A DNA stretch of 64,000 nt from assembly GCA_017430535.1 (NCBI GenBank), contig JAFRMR010000009.1:116388-180387 (forward strand), written 5' to 3'. The position numbers and the translations under genes were made by a program. The DNA comes from Clostridia bacterium (GTDB lineage Bacteria; Bacillota; Clostridia; Oscillospirales; Acutalibacteraceae). The first letter of the stretch is position 1. Each line of letters starts with the position of its first letter. This document shows, piece by piece, positions 35,211 through 43,583 of this stretch. The notes below the pieces were generated by a model that saw nothing but the letters and a program-made list of their open reading frames with translations, had not been told where the DNA came from and did not search any database.

Positions 35211-36392
35211 TCACAGTTCGCTCATCATCAGAAAATCTTTAAGTTTTATATGCTGTATGTTGCTGGTTGAATAATCAATATCATCGTTTGTTATTATTAT
35301 TTTTCTGTCAATCTGGCTGATATTACGGAAGGCGGCAAATTCACGCTCATAGGCTTTCTCCTCCGCTATGGAATAAGCAACCTGCACATAAAATCTGAGC
35401 CCGTCTTTTTCGGCAATAAAATCGATTTCTCTCCCGTTGTTATCATAAACGCTGACGGCATATCCCATATAAACAAGCTCATTATAAACTGCATTCTCAA
35501 GATTATGGGTTAAATCAAATCGGTTGTCGCTGCAGCGTATTGAATTAAGAGCCACATCACAGTTATAGAGCTTGCGGCTCTGCTCCAGCTCCTTTTTTGC
35601 TTTTTTGGAATAGCGCGGAATCTGGTCTATAATATACGCCTGCTCAAGGTATTCAATCCATTTCTGAACCGTGTTCACGCTGATTGCCGTTCCGTTGGAT
35701 TTCATATAATCCGCAATGGATTTAGCTGAATATATCCTGGCGTTTGATATGAGAATAAAGTTTGCAAGCTTTTTGAAATCGGCGGTTTTCCGTATTTTGT
35801 ATCGGTTGATAATATCGTTTGAAACAATGGTTTCATCCAGATCATTTATATACCGTTTCTGCTCGGCAAGATTTGCAAATTCAAGGCGCTTCGGGAACCC
35901 GCCCCAGATAAGATAATCGGAAATTGATACTGTTTTCCCAAGCTCAGCGGCATACTCCGACAGTTCCTTATATACAAACGGACGAATACGGAAGGAAACA
36001 TATCTGCCGGAAAGCTCTTTGGTGAATTCTCTTGAAAGCAATTTTGAATTTGAACCCGTAATAAATACAGAGCAGTTTTCCCGCCTTAAAGAGCGCACCG
36101 CAGCCGGCCAGCCTTCAATTTCCTGAATTTCATCAAGAAAAACATAGCAAAGCCCTTCTTTGCGGTTTTTTGAAACATAGTCTGTAATATCGGTCCAGTT
36201 CTCTATTGTGCTGGTTACGGCACGGTCATCAAAATCAAGAAAAATAACATTATCTGTTTTTTCGCGTATTTCGCCGACAATCTGCTCAAGTATAACGCTT
36301 TTTCCGCACCGCCTTACACCCGTTATTACTTTAACAAGGTCGCTGTCATAGAAGCCCCTGATCTCAGAAATATACTTTTCCCTTGAAATCAT
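35211..36392 (-). CDS. AAA ATPase with DUF4143 C-terminal domain
   Basis: 393 aa from the ATG at 36392 (GGGAGG seven nt upstream); an upstream TTG in frame is less likely. Walker A GVRRCGKSVIL near residue 27, Walker B CYVFLDEIQ near 88 and sensor ITGSNSKLL near 112 form the AAA_14 module. The second half (residues about 190-390) has the DUF4143 pattern, including DFIAEKDGLRFYVQVAYSI, a restriction-like fold. Such proteins are common accessory ATPases of unclear role. It is 38 nt upstream of the NYN gene on the same strand. Confidence 0.85.
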   Translation of the reverse strand: MISREKYISEIRGFYDSDLVKVITGVRRCGKSVILEQIVGEIREKTDNVIFLDFDDRAVTSTIENWTDITDYVSKNRKEGLCYVFLDEIQEIEGWPAAVRSLRRENCSVFITGSNSKLLSREFTKELSGRYVSFRIRPFVYKELSEYAAELGKTVSISDYLIWGGFPKRLEFANLAEQKRYINDLDETIVSNDIINRYKIRKTADFKKLANFILISNARIYSAKSIADYMKSNGTAISVNTVQKWIEYLEQAYIIDQIPRYSKKAKKELEQSRKLYNCDVALNSIRCSDNRFDLTHNLENAVYNELVYMGYAVSVYDNNGREIDFIAEKDGLRFYVQVAYSIAEEKAYEREFAAFRNISQIDRKIIITNDDIDYSTSNIQHIKLKDFLMMSEL

Positions 36393-36523
36393 ATCGGTTC
36401 CTCCCAATATTTTCTATTGAGAATATTATCATATTCTTCCGAAATTTTCAATACTATTTAAAATTTTTCCAGATTTTTCCGAAATTTTAAGTAGCATTGA
36501 GAATTTATGCTTTTTAAAAAAGC

Positions 36524-36617
36524 AGAAAAAAAGGCAGGGTAAATCCCTGCTCTGCCATTCTGCCTGAAAATAATACAACGGAAAACCCCCGGGAATCAGG
36601 CGATTCCCGGGGGTTGC
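36524..36617 (-). terminator. Two tandem terminators after the XRE gene
   Basis: First, AACCCCCGGGAATC pairs with its complement around 36582-36614 just past the stop of the gene at 36619. Second, GCAGGG-TAAAT-CCCTGC (about 36534-36550) is followed by seven Ts on the minus strand. Confidence 0.7.
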
Positions 36618-36618
36618 T

Positions 36619-37383
36619 TTATCTCTTTTTATACAGCACCAGCTCGGGGTTTTCTCCTCCCCCGGTATAGGTACATATAAGTATAAAATCCATATTTGCC
36701 AGCACGCCGAAGCAGCGGTCTCCGCCGAATTCCGGCTCCAGCTGATTGCCGAGGTAGGTGGTGCCGTCATCAAGGAATTTTGCCCTGGCTCCCCCGGGAA
36801 GGGGATACTCAAGGTTTACATAGCCGCCTACAAGGGCGTTAAGGCTTTTAAGCTCGGGCATGCCTTCAATATGAAGAGCGTTTATTTCGTCAATAAGCTG
36901 TTTTTTGAAGCGGTCGAATTCTCCGTTATCCCCCAGCTCTTTATACCTTTTCCAGTAATCCAGCTCCGGGAGCCTCTGCTTCATATAGGCCCGGGCCTGT
37001 TCCTCGGTAAAGCCGTCCTTTGCCATGTGCTTTACACTAACCTCTATAAGGTCATCCATATTGCTGTAGGTATAAGTTCCGTCGGCATAGCACCATTTGC
37101 AGTAATCTTCGTTCAGGGTGCCGTCGCCGTTTCTGCTTATTATTTCATCCTCAAGGGGCATGCCGCAGCACTGGCAGAAAAGCTGACGGGGCTGGCCCAG
37201 CAGGGTGTTTATGGAAACATTGAAAAGGTTTGAAAGCAGCTTCAGGGTTTCGGTGCCCGGTACGGTTTCTCCCGTTTCCCAGCGGGATACCGCCTGACGG
37301 GTTACAAACACTTTCTCCGCCAGTTCATCCTGGGAAAGGCCCATTTTTGTTCTCAGCTCATACAGTATATCTTTGGTGTTCAT
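36619..37383 (-). CDS. XRE-family regulator with zinc-ribbon domain
   Basis: 254 aa. Residues 1-62 are an XRE helix-turn-helix (MGLSQDELAEKVFVTRQAVS, RWETGETVPGTETLKLLSN). Residues about 68-150 are a putative zinc ribbon with CQCCGMPL and YCKWCY cysteine pairs. The C-terminal third (about 190-254) ends in a short beta domain (CFGVLANMDFILICTYTGGG). It probably senses a ligand or metal and controls a nearby promoter, possibly its own. GGGGG precedes the ATG. Confidence 0.82.
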   Translation of the reverse strand: MNTKDILYELRTKMGLSQDELAEKVFVTRQAVSRWETGETVPGTETLKLLSNLFNVSINTLLGQPRQLFCQCCGMPLEDEIISRNGDGTLNEDYCKWCYADGTYTYSNMDDLIEVSVKHMAKDGFTEEQARAYMKQRLPELDYWKRYKELGDNGEFDRFKKQLIDEINALHIEGMPELKSLNALVGGYVNLEYPLPGGARAKFLDDGTTYLGNQLEPEFGGDRCFGVLANMDFILICTYTGGGENPELVLYKKR

Positions 37384-37403
37384 ATAAAGCCCCCTTTGGT
37401 AAG

Positions 37404-37432
37404 ATTATAATACATATCCGTTTATTATTCAA
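37404..37432 (-). promoter_or_regulatory. SigA promoter of the XRE regulator
   Basis: Minus-strand TTGAAT (37427-37432), 17-nt spacer, TATAAT (37404-37409), 20 nt upstream of the ATG. Confidence 0.7.
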
Positions 37433-37444
37433 GCAACCTGCTGT

Positions 37445-37486
37445 TGCGCAAAAAAGACCTCTCATCAAAAATGAGAGGTCTTTTTT
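37445..37486 (-). terminator. Terminator after the 38-aa secreted peptide gene
   Basis: AAAAAGACCTCTCAT (37451-37465), loop CAAAA, ATGAGAGGTCTTTTT (37471-37485). T-rich on both strands, immediately after the stop codon. Confidence 0.85.
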
Positions 37487-37602
37487 CATATATATGGGCT
37501 TATGTAATCGGGAAGCGAATCCGCAAATACCTGAGCAGGCAGAGTGCAGGCAATGGTAAGGGCCAGCAGAACTGCAAGGATAATCACTGACAGTTTTTTC
37601 AT
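37486..37602 (-). CDS. 38-aa secreted micropeptide
   Basis: The ORF reads MKKLSVIILAVLLALTIACT and then LPAQVFADSLPDYISPYI. GGAGG lies 5 nt before the ATG. It is almost wholly a signal peptide with a predicted cut after VFA, which would leave an 11-residue peptide DSLPDYISPYI. It is the last gene after GH31 and its terminator starts at the stop codon. It could be an exported signal or toxin-like peptide, or a remnant of a larger secreted protein. Confidence 0.5.
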   Translation of the reverse strand: MKKLSVIILAVLLALTIACTLPAQVFADSLPDYISPYI

Positions 37603-37708
37603 AAAAACCTCCGGATTTTATATTACGGCATAATTTTATAAAAGACAGGGTAACAAAAAGGTGACACAGCCGTCGGCGGAGCGGAGCGGCACAGCTTTTT
37701 ACTGCCGC

Positions 37709-39664
37709 TTATTGCTTATTATCAAAGGCCTCCAGCACCCCGGCACCCTTTTTTACGAAGGCGGTAAATTCGTGAATATCGCATTTTACTTTATGAAAAC
37801 CCGGACCGTACTGCTCGCCGGTGTTTGTAAAAATCCATTCCCCTTCCGGGAGGTAAACTTCCTTTTCTCTCTGCCCCCTGCGCACAACGGGAGCAAACAG
37901 TATATCGCTGCCGAACATATACTGCTCACCCGTCTCATAGCAGGTTTCATCATCCGGGTATTCAAAAAACATAGGCCGCATAACCGGGTAGCCTTTTTCG
38001 GATGCAATTTTCATCTGCTCCTCAATATAGGGCCTGAGCCGCTCCCTGAGGAGAATAAGGTTTTTAAGTATTTCAAAGTTTTCCTCGCCGAAGCTCCATA
38101 TCTCGTTTGGGTCCCCGGTAGGTTCTTTCACATCCCTCTTCTTTTCGCCGTGGCGGATTCTTGCGCCGTGCAGCCGCATTACCGGGCAAAACACGCCGTA
38201 CTGGAACCAGCGCACTATAAGCTCGCGGAACTCATCGCTGCGGGTATCCGCACCCCAGAAGCCGCCTATATCCGTATTCCACCAGGGTATGCCGCACATT
38301 GACATATTGAGCCCGGCTTTCACCTGCTGCTCAAGGCTCTCAAATGTGGAGGGTATATCTCCGCTCCACACAAGGGCGCCGAATTTCTGGGAGCCGGTAT
38401 AGGCCGCCCTTATCAGGGTTACCGGGGTAACGCCCATTGCGGCAAAGCCCTCATAAGCCATCTGCGCATAGCGGTAGGGGTAAATGAGCCCTGTTTCATC
38501 CCCTCTGCCCTCGTGCAGCAGCAGGTTATCAAAATGCTCGGGGTGAATTTCCGGCTCCGCCTCATCAAACCAGAGGCCGTCAACCCCGTTATCAAGGTAA
38601 TTTTCTTTAAGTTTTGAAAAAACAAACTTTCTTGTTTCGGGATTTGTGGCATCAATTTCCGCCTGAGGGCCGTAAAAATCAAACACCCTGTCCGAACCCC
38701 TGACCGTGCGGATAAGCATATTGTTATCACGCATATATCCGTAATTTTCGGAGCGCTCGTTGATTGTGGGCCATACCGAAACTATCAGCTTTGTGCCCAT
38801 ATCATGGAGCTCCCGGGCCATTGCCCGGGGATCCGGCCAATATTCAGGGTCAAATTTCCAGTCCCCCTGCTCCGTCCAGTGAAAATAATCGCAGATTATT
38901 GCGGAAAGGGGGATATTCTCTTCTTTATATCTCCGGGCAACCGCCAGCAGGTCCTCCTGTGTTTCATAGCGCAGGCGGCTCTGCCAGAAGCCCGTTGCCC
39001 AGTGAGGCATTACGGGGGCGTGGCCGGTTAAATCCGCAAGGGCCTCGCTGACCTGCTTGGGACTTCCGGAAATCACAACATAATCTATCTTGCGGGTTGC
39101 CCCTGCGCTCCAGCGGGTTCTGTTACGGGAAAGCTCCGCATTGCCCACAGCCGGGTTATTCCACAGAAAACCGTAGCCCAGGGATGAGTAAACAAAAGGC
39201 ACTGTGCTTTTTGCGTTCACATGCCTTAAATCAAAGGAGCCCCCCTTGAGGTTGAAAAGGCCGCTTGCCTCGTGGCCGAGGCCGTAAAATTTTTCGCCCT
39301 CTCTGCCCTCAAAGGTAACCCTTGCTTTCCAGCGGTTTCCGTTCTGCTCATAATGGCGGAATCCGCTGTTGAAGGCAAGCTCGGGCTTCTCCTCAAGTAT
39401 AACCTTACCGTTTTTGTAAAAAGTGACTTTGCCGTTTTCCTCAAGGGTAAGGGATAAATCCCCCGCCCTCATGCTTACGCAGTGCTCCTCTTCCGTAATT
39501 TCGCACTGAGCCTCAAGGGGCATAAGGGTAAAATTTTCATCATATTCCCTGCAGCCCGGGAAGGCCTCAAAGCGCAGGGCGTTTTCACGGCAGGGGGTTA
39601 TCCTTATAAGCTCCCCTGCCCGCGAATGCAGTATTTTGTTCTTTTCAATAACCGTGTTTTTCAT
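37709..39664 (-). CDS. Glycoside hydrolase family 31
   Basis: 651 aa without a signal peptide, so probably cytoplasmic; expected to be an alpha-xylosidase or alpha-glucosidase. The GH31 nucleophile region reads DGLWFDEAEPE (Asp near 365) and the acid/base region reads LVWSGDIPSTF (Asp near 434). IICDYFHWTEQGDWKFDPEY, KLIVSVWPTINERSENYGYM and MCGIPWWNTDIGGFWG are further family motifs. It follows GH78 after 36 nt, so plant pectin or xyloglucan side-chain removal is a likely joint task. Confidence 0.88.
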   Translation of the reverse strand: MKNTVIEKNKILHSRAGELIRITPCRENALRFEAFPGCREYDENFTLMPLEAQCEITEEEHCVSMRAGDLSLTLEENGKVTFYKNGKVILEEKPELAFNSGFRHYEQNGNRWKARVTFEGREGEKFYGLGHEASGLFNLKGGSFDLRHVNAKSTVPFVYSSLGYGFLWNNPAVGNAELSRNRTRWSAGATRKIDYVVISGSPKQVSEALADLTGHAPVMPHWATGFWQSRLRYETQEDLLAVARRYKEENIPLSAIICDYFHWTEQGDWKFDPEYWPDPRAMARELHDMGTKLIVSVWPTINERSENYGYMRDNNMLIRTVRGSDRVFDFYGPQAEIDATNPETRKFVFSKLKENYLDNGVDGLWFDEAEPEIHPEHFDNLLLHEGRGDETGLIYPYRYAQMAYEGFAAMGVTPVTLIRAAYTGSQKFGALVWSGDIPSTFESLEQQVKAGLNMSMCGIPWWNTDIGGFWGADTRSDEFRELIVRWFQYGVFCPVMRLHGARIRHGEKKRDVKEPTGDPNEIWSFGEENFEILKNLILLRERLRPYIEEQMKIASEKGYPVMRPMFFEYPDDETCYETGEQYMFGSDILFAPVVRRGQREKEVYLPEGEWIFTNTGEQYGPGFHKVKCDIHEFTAFVKKGAGVLEAFDNKQ

Positions 39665-39700
39665 ATATATCCTTCCTCTGCATATTCTGCTAACGCCTGT

Positions 39701-42064
39701 TTATTCCGCCTCAAAACGCAGGGCCGCGCCTGCCTGAGGGCTTACCGAAAACACGGCAAATCCGCCGCTTTCACCGGTAAAAGTTACACCCGGCGCTGCG
39801 GTAAAACTGCCATTTTGGTAAATAACCGTGCCGTTGAGCTTTACCGACTGCCCTGAGGCGTAAGGCACGCAGATAACCGCCCCTGCATCCGCAGGCAGAG
39901 CGGCGTCAAGGGTGAATTTATCATCGGTTTTGGTTTCCGTTACTTTTATATATCCCTTAACCGAGGGAACAACGCATTTCACCGTATCCGGCTGTGAAAT
40001 GCGGGGCTTTATAATATACTCTTCATACCCTGCTTTAAGGGGCCTTATGCCTGCAAAGTATTTGCTCATTATTACAAGAGGACCGCCGGACCAGGCATGG
40101 TTTGATGTGCCGTCGGCCTTTGTCCAGCCCTCCCAGAGGGTGGAGTAATCCTCCTTTATCATAGTGCCGTATCTTTTAAGCATCCTGCTCCTTGCCTCAT
40201 CATATTTATCCATTCTGCAAAGAGCTTCAAGCACATAAAACTCCATATAGGGGCTTGCGTTAAATGTGCCTGTGAGCACGGAAGTTACGGCCTCGTATTT
40301 ATCCTTATCCGCAAGGCCCGAAATAACCGCAAGGGCGTTTGCCCTGTCATCCGGGCTTATTGCGCTGCCGCTTTTATAGCCTTTGCCGGTCCAGAATTTT
40401 TCATAGCCGGCCTTTATTCTGCTCATTTTTGACTCAATACCGCCGCTGCTCCTGCCAAGCGCCCCCGCCATATCCTTTATGCAGGAAAGGGCGTAGTAAT
40501 ACCAGGCGTTTTCAATGGCGGCAACATCCGCAAAATTGCCCCAGTCAAGCCAGTCCCAGGAGCCGGGGCGGTGCTCCACAAGGTTATTATCTTCAATTTT
40601 CCACAGGTTTACATAGTTTACCGCCGCATCATAAACCGAGGCGAGGAACTCCTTATCCCCTGTGTACATATAATAGGTAAGGAAGCCGCAGATGCCCGCG
40701 AGCTGCTGCACGGGCAGCTCAAAGAAATTGTCGGTGGAGGGCACAACGGTCTGCAGTATATCCGTGCCGGACTCAATATGCCCCAGCATTGAGGCAACGC
40801 CCTTCTGATAAAGCAGGTAAGCGTTGGAATCAAGGGAATACATCATCATTGCCATTTCGTTGGTAACATCGCCCCACCACTGGGCTCTCTCCCTGTCCGG
40901 GCAATCCATAAAGTTATCCCTCATGGTTACATAAAGGGTGCGCAGGGATTTCTGCCAGAGGGTGTTAAGCTCTTTGCTGCCGCACTCAAACAGGCCCGAA
41001 AACTCCGTATTGTAGCCTGTTTCTCTGTATTTGAGCTCCAGTATCTTTACCCCTGCGGGTATTTCGTAGGTGATATGCTCCCCGTTGAACCAGCCGAGAG
41101 CCTCAAATTCCTGCTCGCCATCCTTTGTGATATATGTATCGTTTACCGCCCCAAGCCAGGTATTCTCGGTAAAAATCCTTATCTTTTTGCCTGCTTTGGC
41201 CTCCACCTTAAGGTAGGGGGTGCACTGGGCGTTATATGGTATATCAAGGGTAAATGACTTTGGCGCAATTACGGTGAGCCCTTCATACTGCGCAGAATTC
41301 TCATAGTTTTTAAGGCCGTAATCCTTAAGCATGGGAATACCCCTGCTGTACAGCTTACCCCAGGGTGTGCAGCCCCCGGTTCCCTTTTCAGAGGCGGCTT
41401 CCCACTTGCTGTCATCAAAATCTGCCGAAAGCCAGTTCCCCGGCTCTTTGGCGGCATCATAATAAATATTGTATTCAGGCAGCCTGTAATTTGGCTGTGA
41501 TGCTCCGTTATCTTTAAGGTATGCGGGGTGGCGGCAGGCCTTCCAGCTGCTGTCGGAGATAATATCCCCTGCCTCAAAGATGAAGCCTGCCCTGCCGCTG
41601 TCTGTATTTGAAAAACTTGTATCCTTGCCCCAGTACCATACAAGGGCGCAGATTATATTTTTGCCGGGTTTCAGGTAAGGGGCAATATCCACGCAGTCAT
41701 AGTAGCCGTCCCCGGGGGCGGGACCTCGTTTGGCGCTGCCCTCAAACACGGCGGTTTGGCCGTTGATATAAAGCCAGTATCTTGAATCGGCGGAAATATA
41801 TGCCTTAAGCTCTGCGGGCACCTGTGCAATATCGGCGCTTTTCCTCAGGCACATCCACACATTTTCTTCGCTGCCATCGGAGGAATCCCATATAAACTTG
41901 GCGTTCCAGTCCGTTTTTGGGGCGGTATCTATGCGGGTGTAGGGCACGGTGCTGCCGGGAATTGTATAATCATTGCTGAAATACGGTTTCATATTGAACC
42001 ACCCCGAAAAAAGATTTGAAAAAAATGCAATTACCGCCATAAAGAAAGATATTACTTTGGTCAT
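39701..42064 (-). CDS. Glycoside hydrolase family 78, alpha-L-rhamnosidase-like
   Basis: 787 aa. The N-terminus MTKVISFFMAVIAFFSNLFS is a hydrophobic anchor with the same aromatic pattern as other tails here. Beta domains follow (residues about 50-330), then the (alpha/alpha)6 barrel with the acid motif CPDRERAQWWGD near 390, PGSWDWLDWGNFAD near 505 and the base motif TLWEGW near 640. C-terminal beta domain about 700-787. Expected to release rhamnose from pectin or flavonoids at the cell surface. Starts 36 nt before the GH31 partner. Confidence 0.85.
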   Translation of the reverse strand: MTKVISFFMAVIAFFSNLFSGWFNMKPYFSNDYTIPGSTVPYTRIDTAPKTDWNAKFIWDSSDGSEENVWMCLRKSADIAQVPAELKAYISADSRYWLYINGQTAVFEGSAKRGPAPGDGYYDCVDIAPYLKPGKNIICALVWYWGKDTSFSNTDSGRAGFIFEAGDIISDSSWKACRHPAYLKDNGASQPNYRLPEYNIYYDAAKEPGNWLSADFDDSKWEAASEKGTGGCTPWGKLYSRGIPMLKDYGLKNYENSAQYEGLTVIAPKSFTLDIPYNAQCTPYLKVEAKAGKKIRIFTENTWLGAVNDTYITKDGEQEFEALGWFNGEHITYEIPAGVKILELKYRETGYNTEFSGLFECGSKELNTLWQKSLRTLYVTMRDNFMDCPDRERAQWWGDVTNEMAMMMYSLDSNAYLLYQKGVASMLGHIESGTDILQTVVPSTDNFFELPVQQLAGICGFLTYYMYTGDKEFLASVYDAAVNYVNLWKIEDNNLVEHRPGSWDWLDWGNFADVAAIENAWYYYALSCIKDMAGALGRSSGGIESKMSRIKAGYEKFWTGKGYKSGSAISPDDRANALAVISGLADKDKYEAVTSVLTGTFNASPYMEFYVLEALCRMDKYDEARSRMLKRYGTMIKEDYSTLWEGWTKADGTSNHAWSGGPLVIMSKYFAGIRPLKAGYEEYIIKPRISQPDTVKCVVPSVKGYIKVTETKTDDKFTLDAALPADAGAVICVPYASGQSVKLNGTVIYQNGSFTAAPGVTFTGESGGFAVFSVSPQAGAALRFEAE

Positions 42065-42120
42065 TTAACCTCACCCCGTGAAAACAGTAAACTGCGCTGT
42101 GTTATAACGGTTTGCTCGCC

Positions 42121-42189
42121 TTACGCCGCTTTTTCCGCTTCGCGCATATCAAGCAATAATACAATAAACACTGAAATTATCTTTTTCAT
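42121..42189 (-). CDS. Possible 22-aa leader or remnant
   Basis: MKKIISVFIVLLLDMREAEK then AA, with AAGGAG before the ATG at 42189. It looks like the first half of a signal peptide running into unrelated sequence; most likely a decayed secreted-protein gene. Confidence 0.25.
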   Translation of the reverse strand: MKKIISVFIVLLLDMREAEKAA

Positions 42190-42224
42190 TTTTTTCTCCT
42201 TGTTAAATCCCGGCAAACCGGCAT

Positions 42225-42869
42225 TTATCTGCCTGACTGTTTCTTTATTTCCTGCTTGACTTTTTCAAGGTCGCTGCAAGTAAGCAGCGGAATAAGATTG
42301 TTTATTTCTTTCGTGCTTTTATCCCACCATCTTAATTCAAGCAACAAGTCAATCAGTTCATCATCAAAGCGTTTTCGCAGCACTTTTGCGGGATTGCCCG
42401 CAACAATTGTATAAGGTTCAACATTGCTGCCCACAACACTGTTTGCCCCGATGATTGCTCCGTCGCCTATATGAACACCGGGAAGAATAACGGCGTTCTG
42501 ACCGATCCATACATCGTTGCCTATAACCGTATCGCCTTTAAAGGGTAAATCATCTGCCGCAGGGGCTTCCATATCCCAGCCTTCGAGTGTGTAAAACGGA
42601 TAAGTTGAAACAGCGTTCATCTGATGATTTGCGCCGTTCATTATAAATTCAACCCCCGAAGCAATCTGGCAGAATTTGCCGATAATCAGTTTGTCGCCGT
42701 TCCACTCATAAAAATGGGTAACATGGCTTTCAAATTCAGAATCTGCAATATAGGTAAAATCACCGACAATTATATTGGGGTTGGTAACAGTCGGCTTTAC
42801 ATATATTTCTCTGTCATAGCCTGCAACCGGATGAACAGTATCCGGGTCGGGCATTATTCCGTCTTTCAT
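42225..42869 (-). CDS. Xenobiotic acetyltransferase, Vat/CatB-like (hexapeptide repeat)
   Basis: 214 aa. Left-handed beta-helix hexapeptide repeats are clear (LIIGKFCQIASGVEFIMNGA, TVIGNDVWIGQNAVILPGVH, GAIIGANSVVGSNV). FIMNGANHQMNAVSTYPF holds the catalytic-type His, and the ending (PAKVLRKRFDDELIDLLLEL, WWDKSTKEIN) matches streptogramin A and chloramphenicol acetyltransferases of the Vat/CatB group. It acetylates small hydroxyl compounds with acetyl-CoA; resistance is possible but unproven. GGAGG precedes the ATG. Confidence 0.85.
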   Translation of the reverse strand: MKDGIMPDPDTVHPVAGYDREIYVKPTVTNPNIIVGDFTYIADSEFESHVTHFYEWNGDKLIIGKFCQIASGVEFIMNGANHQMNAVSTYPFYTLEGWDMEAPAADDLPFKGDTVIGNDVWIGQNAVILPGVHIGDGAIIGANSVVGSNVEPYTIVAGNPAKVLRKRFDDELIDLLLELRWWDKSTKEINNLIPLLTCSDLEKVKQEIKKQSGR

Positions 42870-42887
42870 TTTATTTCCTCCGCAAAC

Positions 42888-43328
42888 TTACAATGACCGG
42901 TAAAATTCTACCGCGCCGGCAATATCTTTCTCATTCGGCCGGCCTTTTGAAATGCCGCCGATTTTTTTGAACGGCCCTACGGTATCAAAACCCCGGCATT
43001 GATACTTGCCGAGCTCCCGGCAGTTTTTCTTTTTAACAATACTGCGGATGTTTTTAAGAAAACCGCCCACCGGCGCGCCGTGGGTATAGATATAAAACAC
43101 CTCTTTGTTTTCAGGCAGACGGTTTTGCGCAAAGTTTAAAATCTGCTTTGAAAAAGAGCTTGCATACATCCCCGAGGCAAGGCCTATGCGGTCAAAGGAT
43201 GATAAATCCGCATCCTTCTCTTTTGTAACATCTATTAAAACAACGGTTTCATCCGATGCCGCAATGGCGTCCAGCAGTTTTTTTGTGTTACCGTGGTGTT
43301 CTGAATAATAAACAATGGCGGTTTTCAT
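42888..43328 (-). CDS. Flavodoxin family protein
   Basis: 146 aa. The FMN phosphate loop reads YYSEHHGNTKKLLDAI; the second loop region has GLASGMYASSFSKQILNF and TYIYTHGAPVGGFLKN-type residues. Single-electron carrier or flavoprotein; partner unknown. It begins 34 nt after the DUF6440 stop, with a CCGG junction motif between. Confidence 0.85.
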   Translation of the reverse strand: MKTAIVYYSEHHGNTKKLLDAIAASDETVVLIDVTKEKDADLSSFDRIGLASGMYASSFSKQILNFAQNRLPENKEVFYIYTHGAPVGGFLKNIRSIVKKKNCRELGKYQCRGFDTVGPFKKIGGISKGRPNEKDIAGAVEFYRSL

Positions 43329-43362
43329 TGAATTTACCTCGTTAAACCGGAATTTGTTATTC

Positions 43363-43548
43363 TTATTTTGTTACGATAACTTTTCCTTCGGCATCAAGAA
43401 GCGGTGTGATGCCTGCGCCGTAGCCGGCTTTCCAGGTAAGGTAATTCACGCCTGTTTCTTTATCAACGATAATCTGACGGTATCCTTCATCACTGAGCTG
43501 GCTGCCGTCTTTAAAAATAACTTCAAATCTGTTTTCCTTTTTTGCCAT
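43363..43548 (-). CDS. DUF6440-type small protein
   Basis: 61 aa. The pattern (F)EVIFKDG...YRQIIVDKETGVNYL followed by GYGAGITPLLDAEGKVIV fits the DUF6440 family as I recall it. Probably cytoplasmic; function unknown. AAGGAG precedes the ATG. Confidence 0.7.
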   Translation of the reverse strand: MAKKENRFEVIFKDGSQLSDEGYRQIIVDKETGVNYLTWKAGYGAGITPLLDAEGKVIVTK

Positions 43549-43583
43549 AACTCTGTTCTCCTTTATAATTTCTGGGTTATCTG

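Noticed and set aside
42225-42869. Acetyltransferase considered as proof of antibiotic resistance
   Set aside because: Family membership fits Vat/CatB, but many chromosomal members act on other substrates; only the family call is kept.
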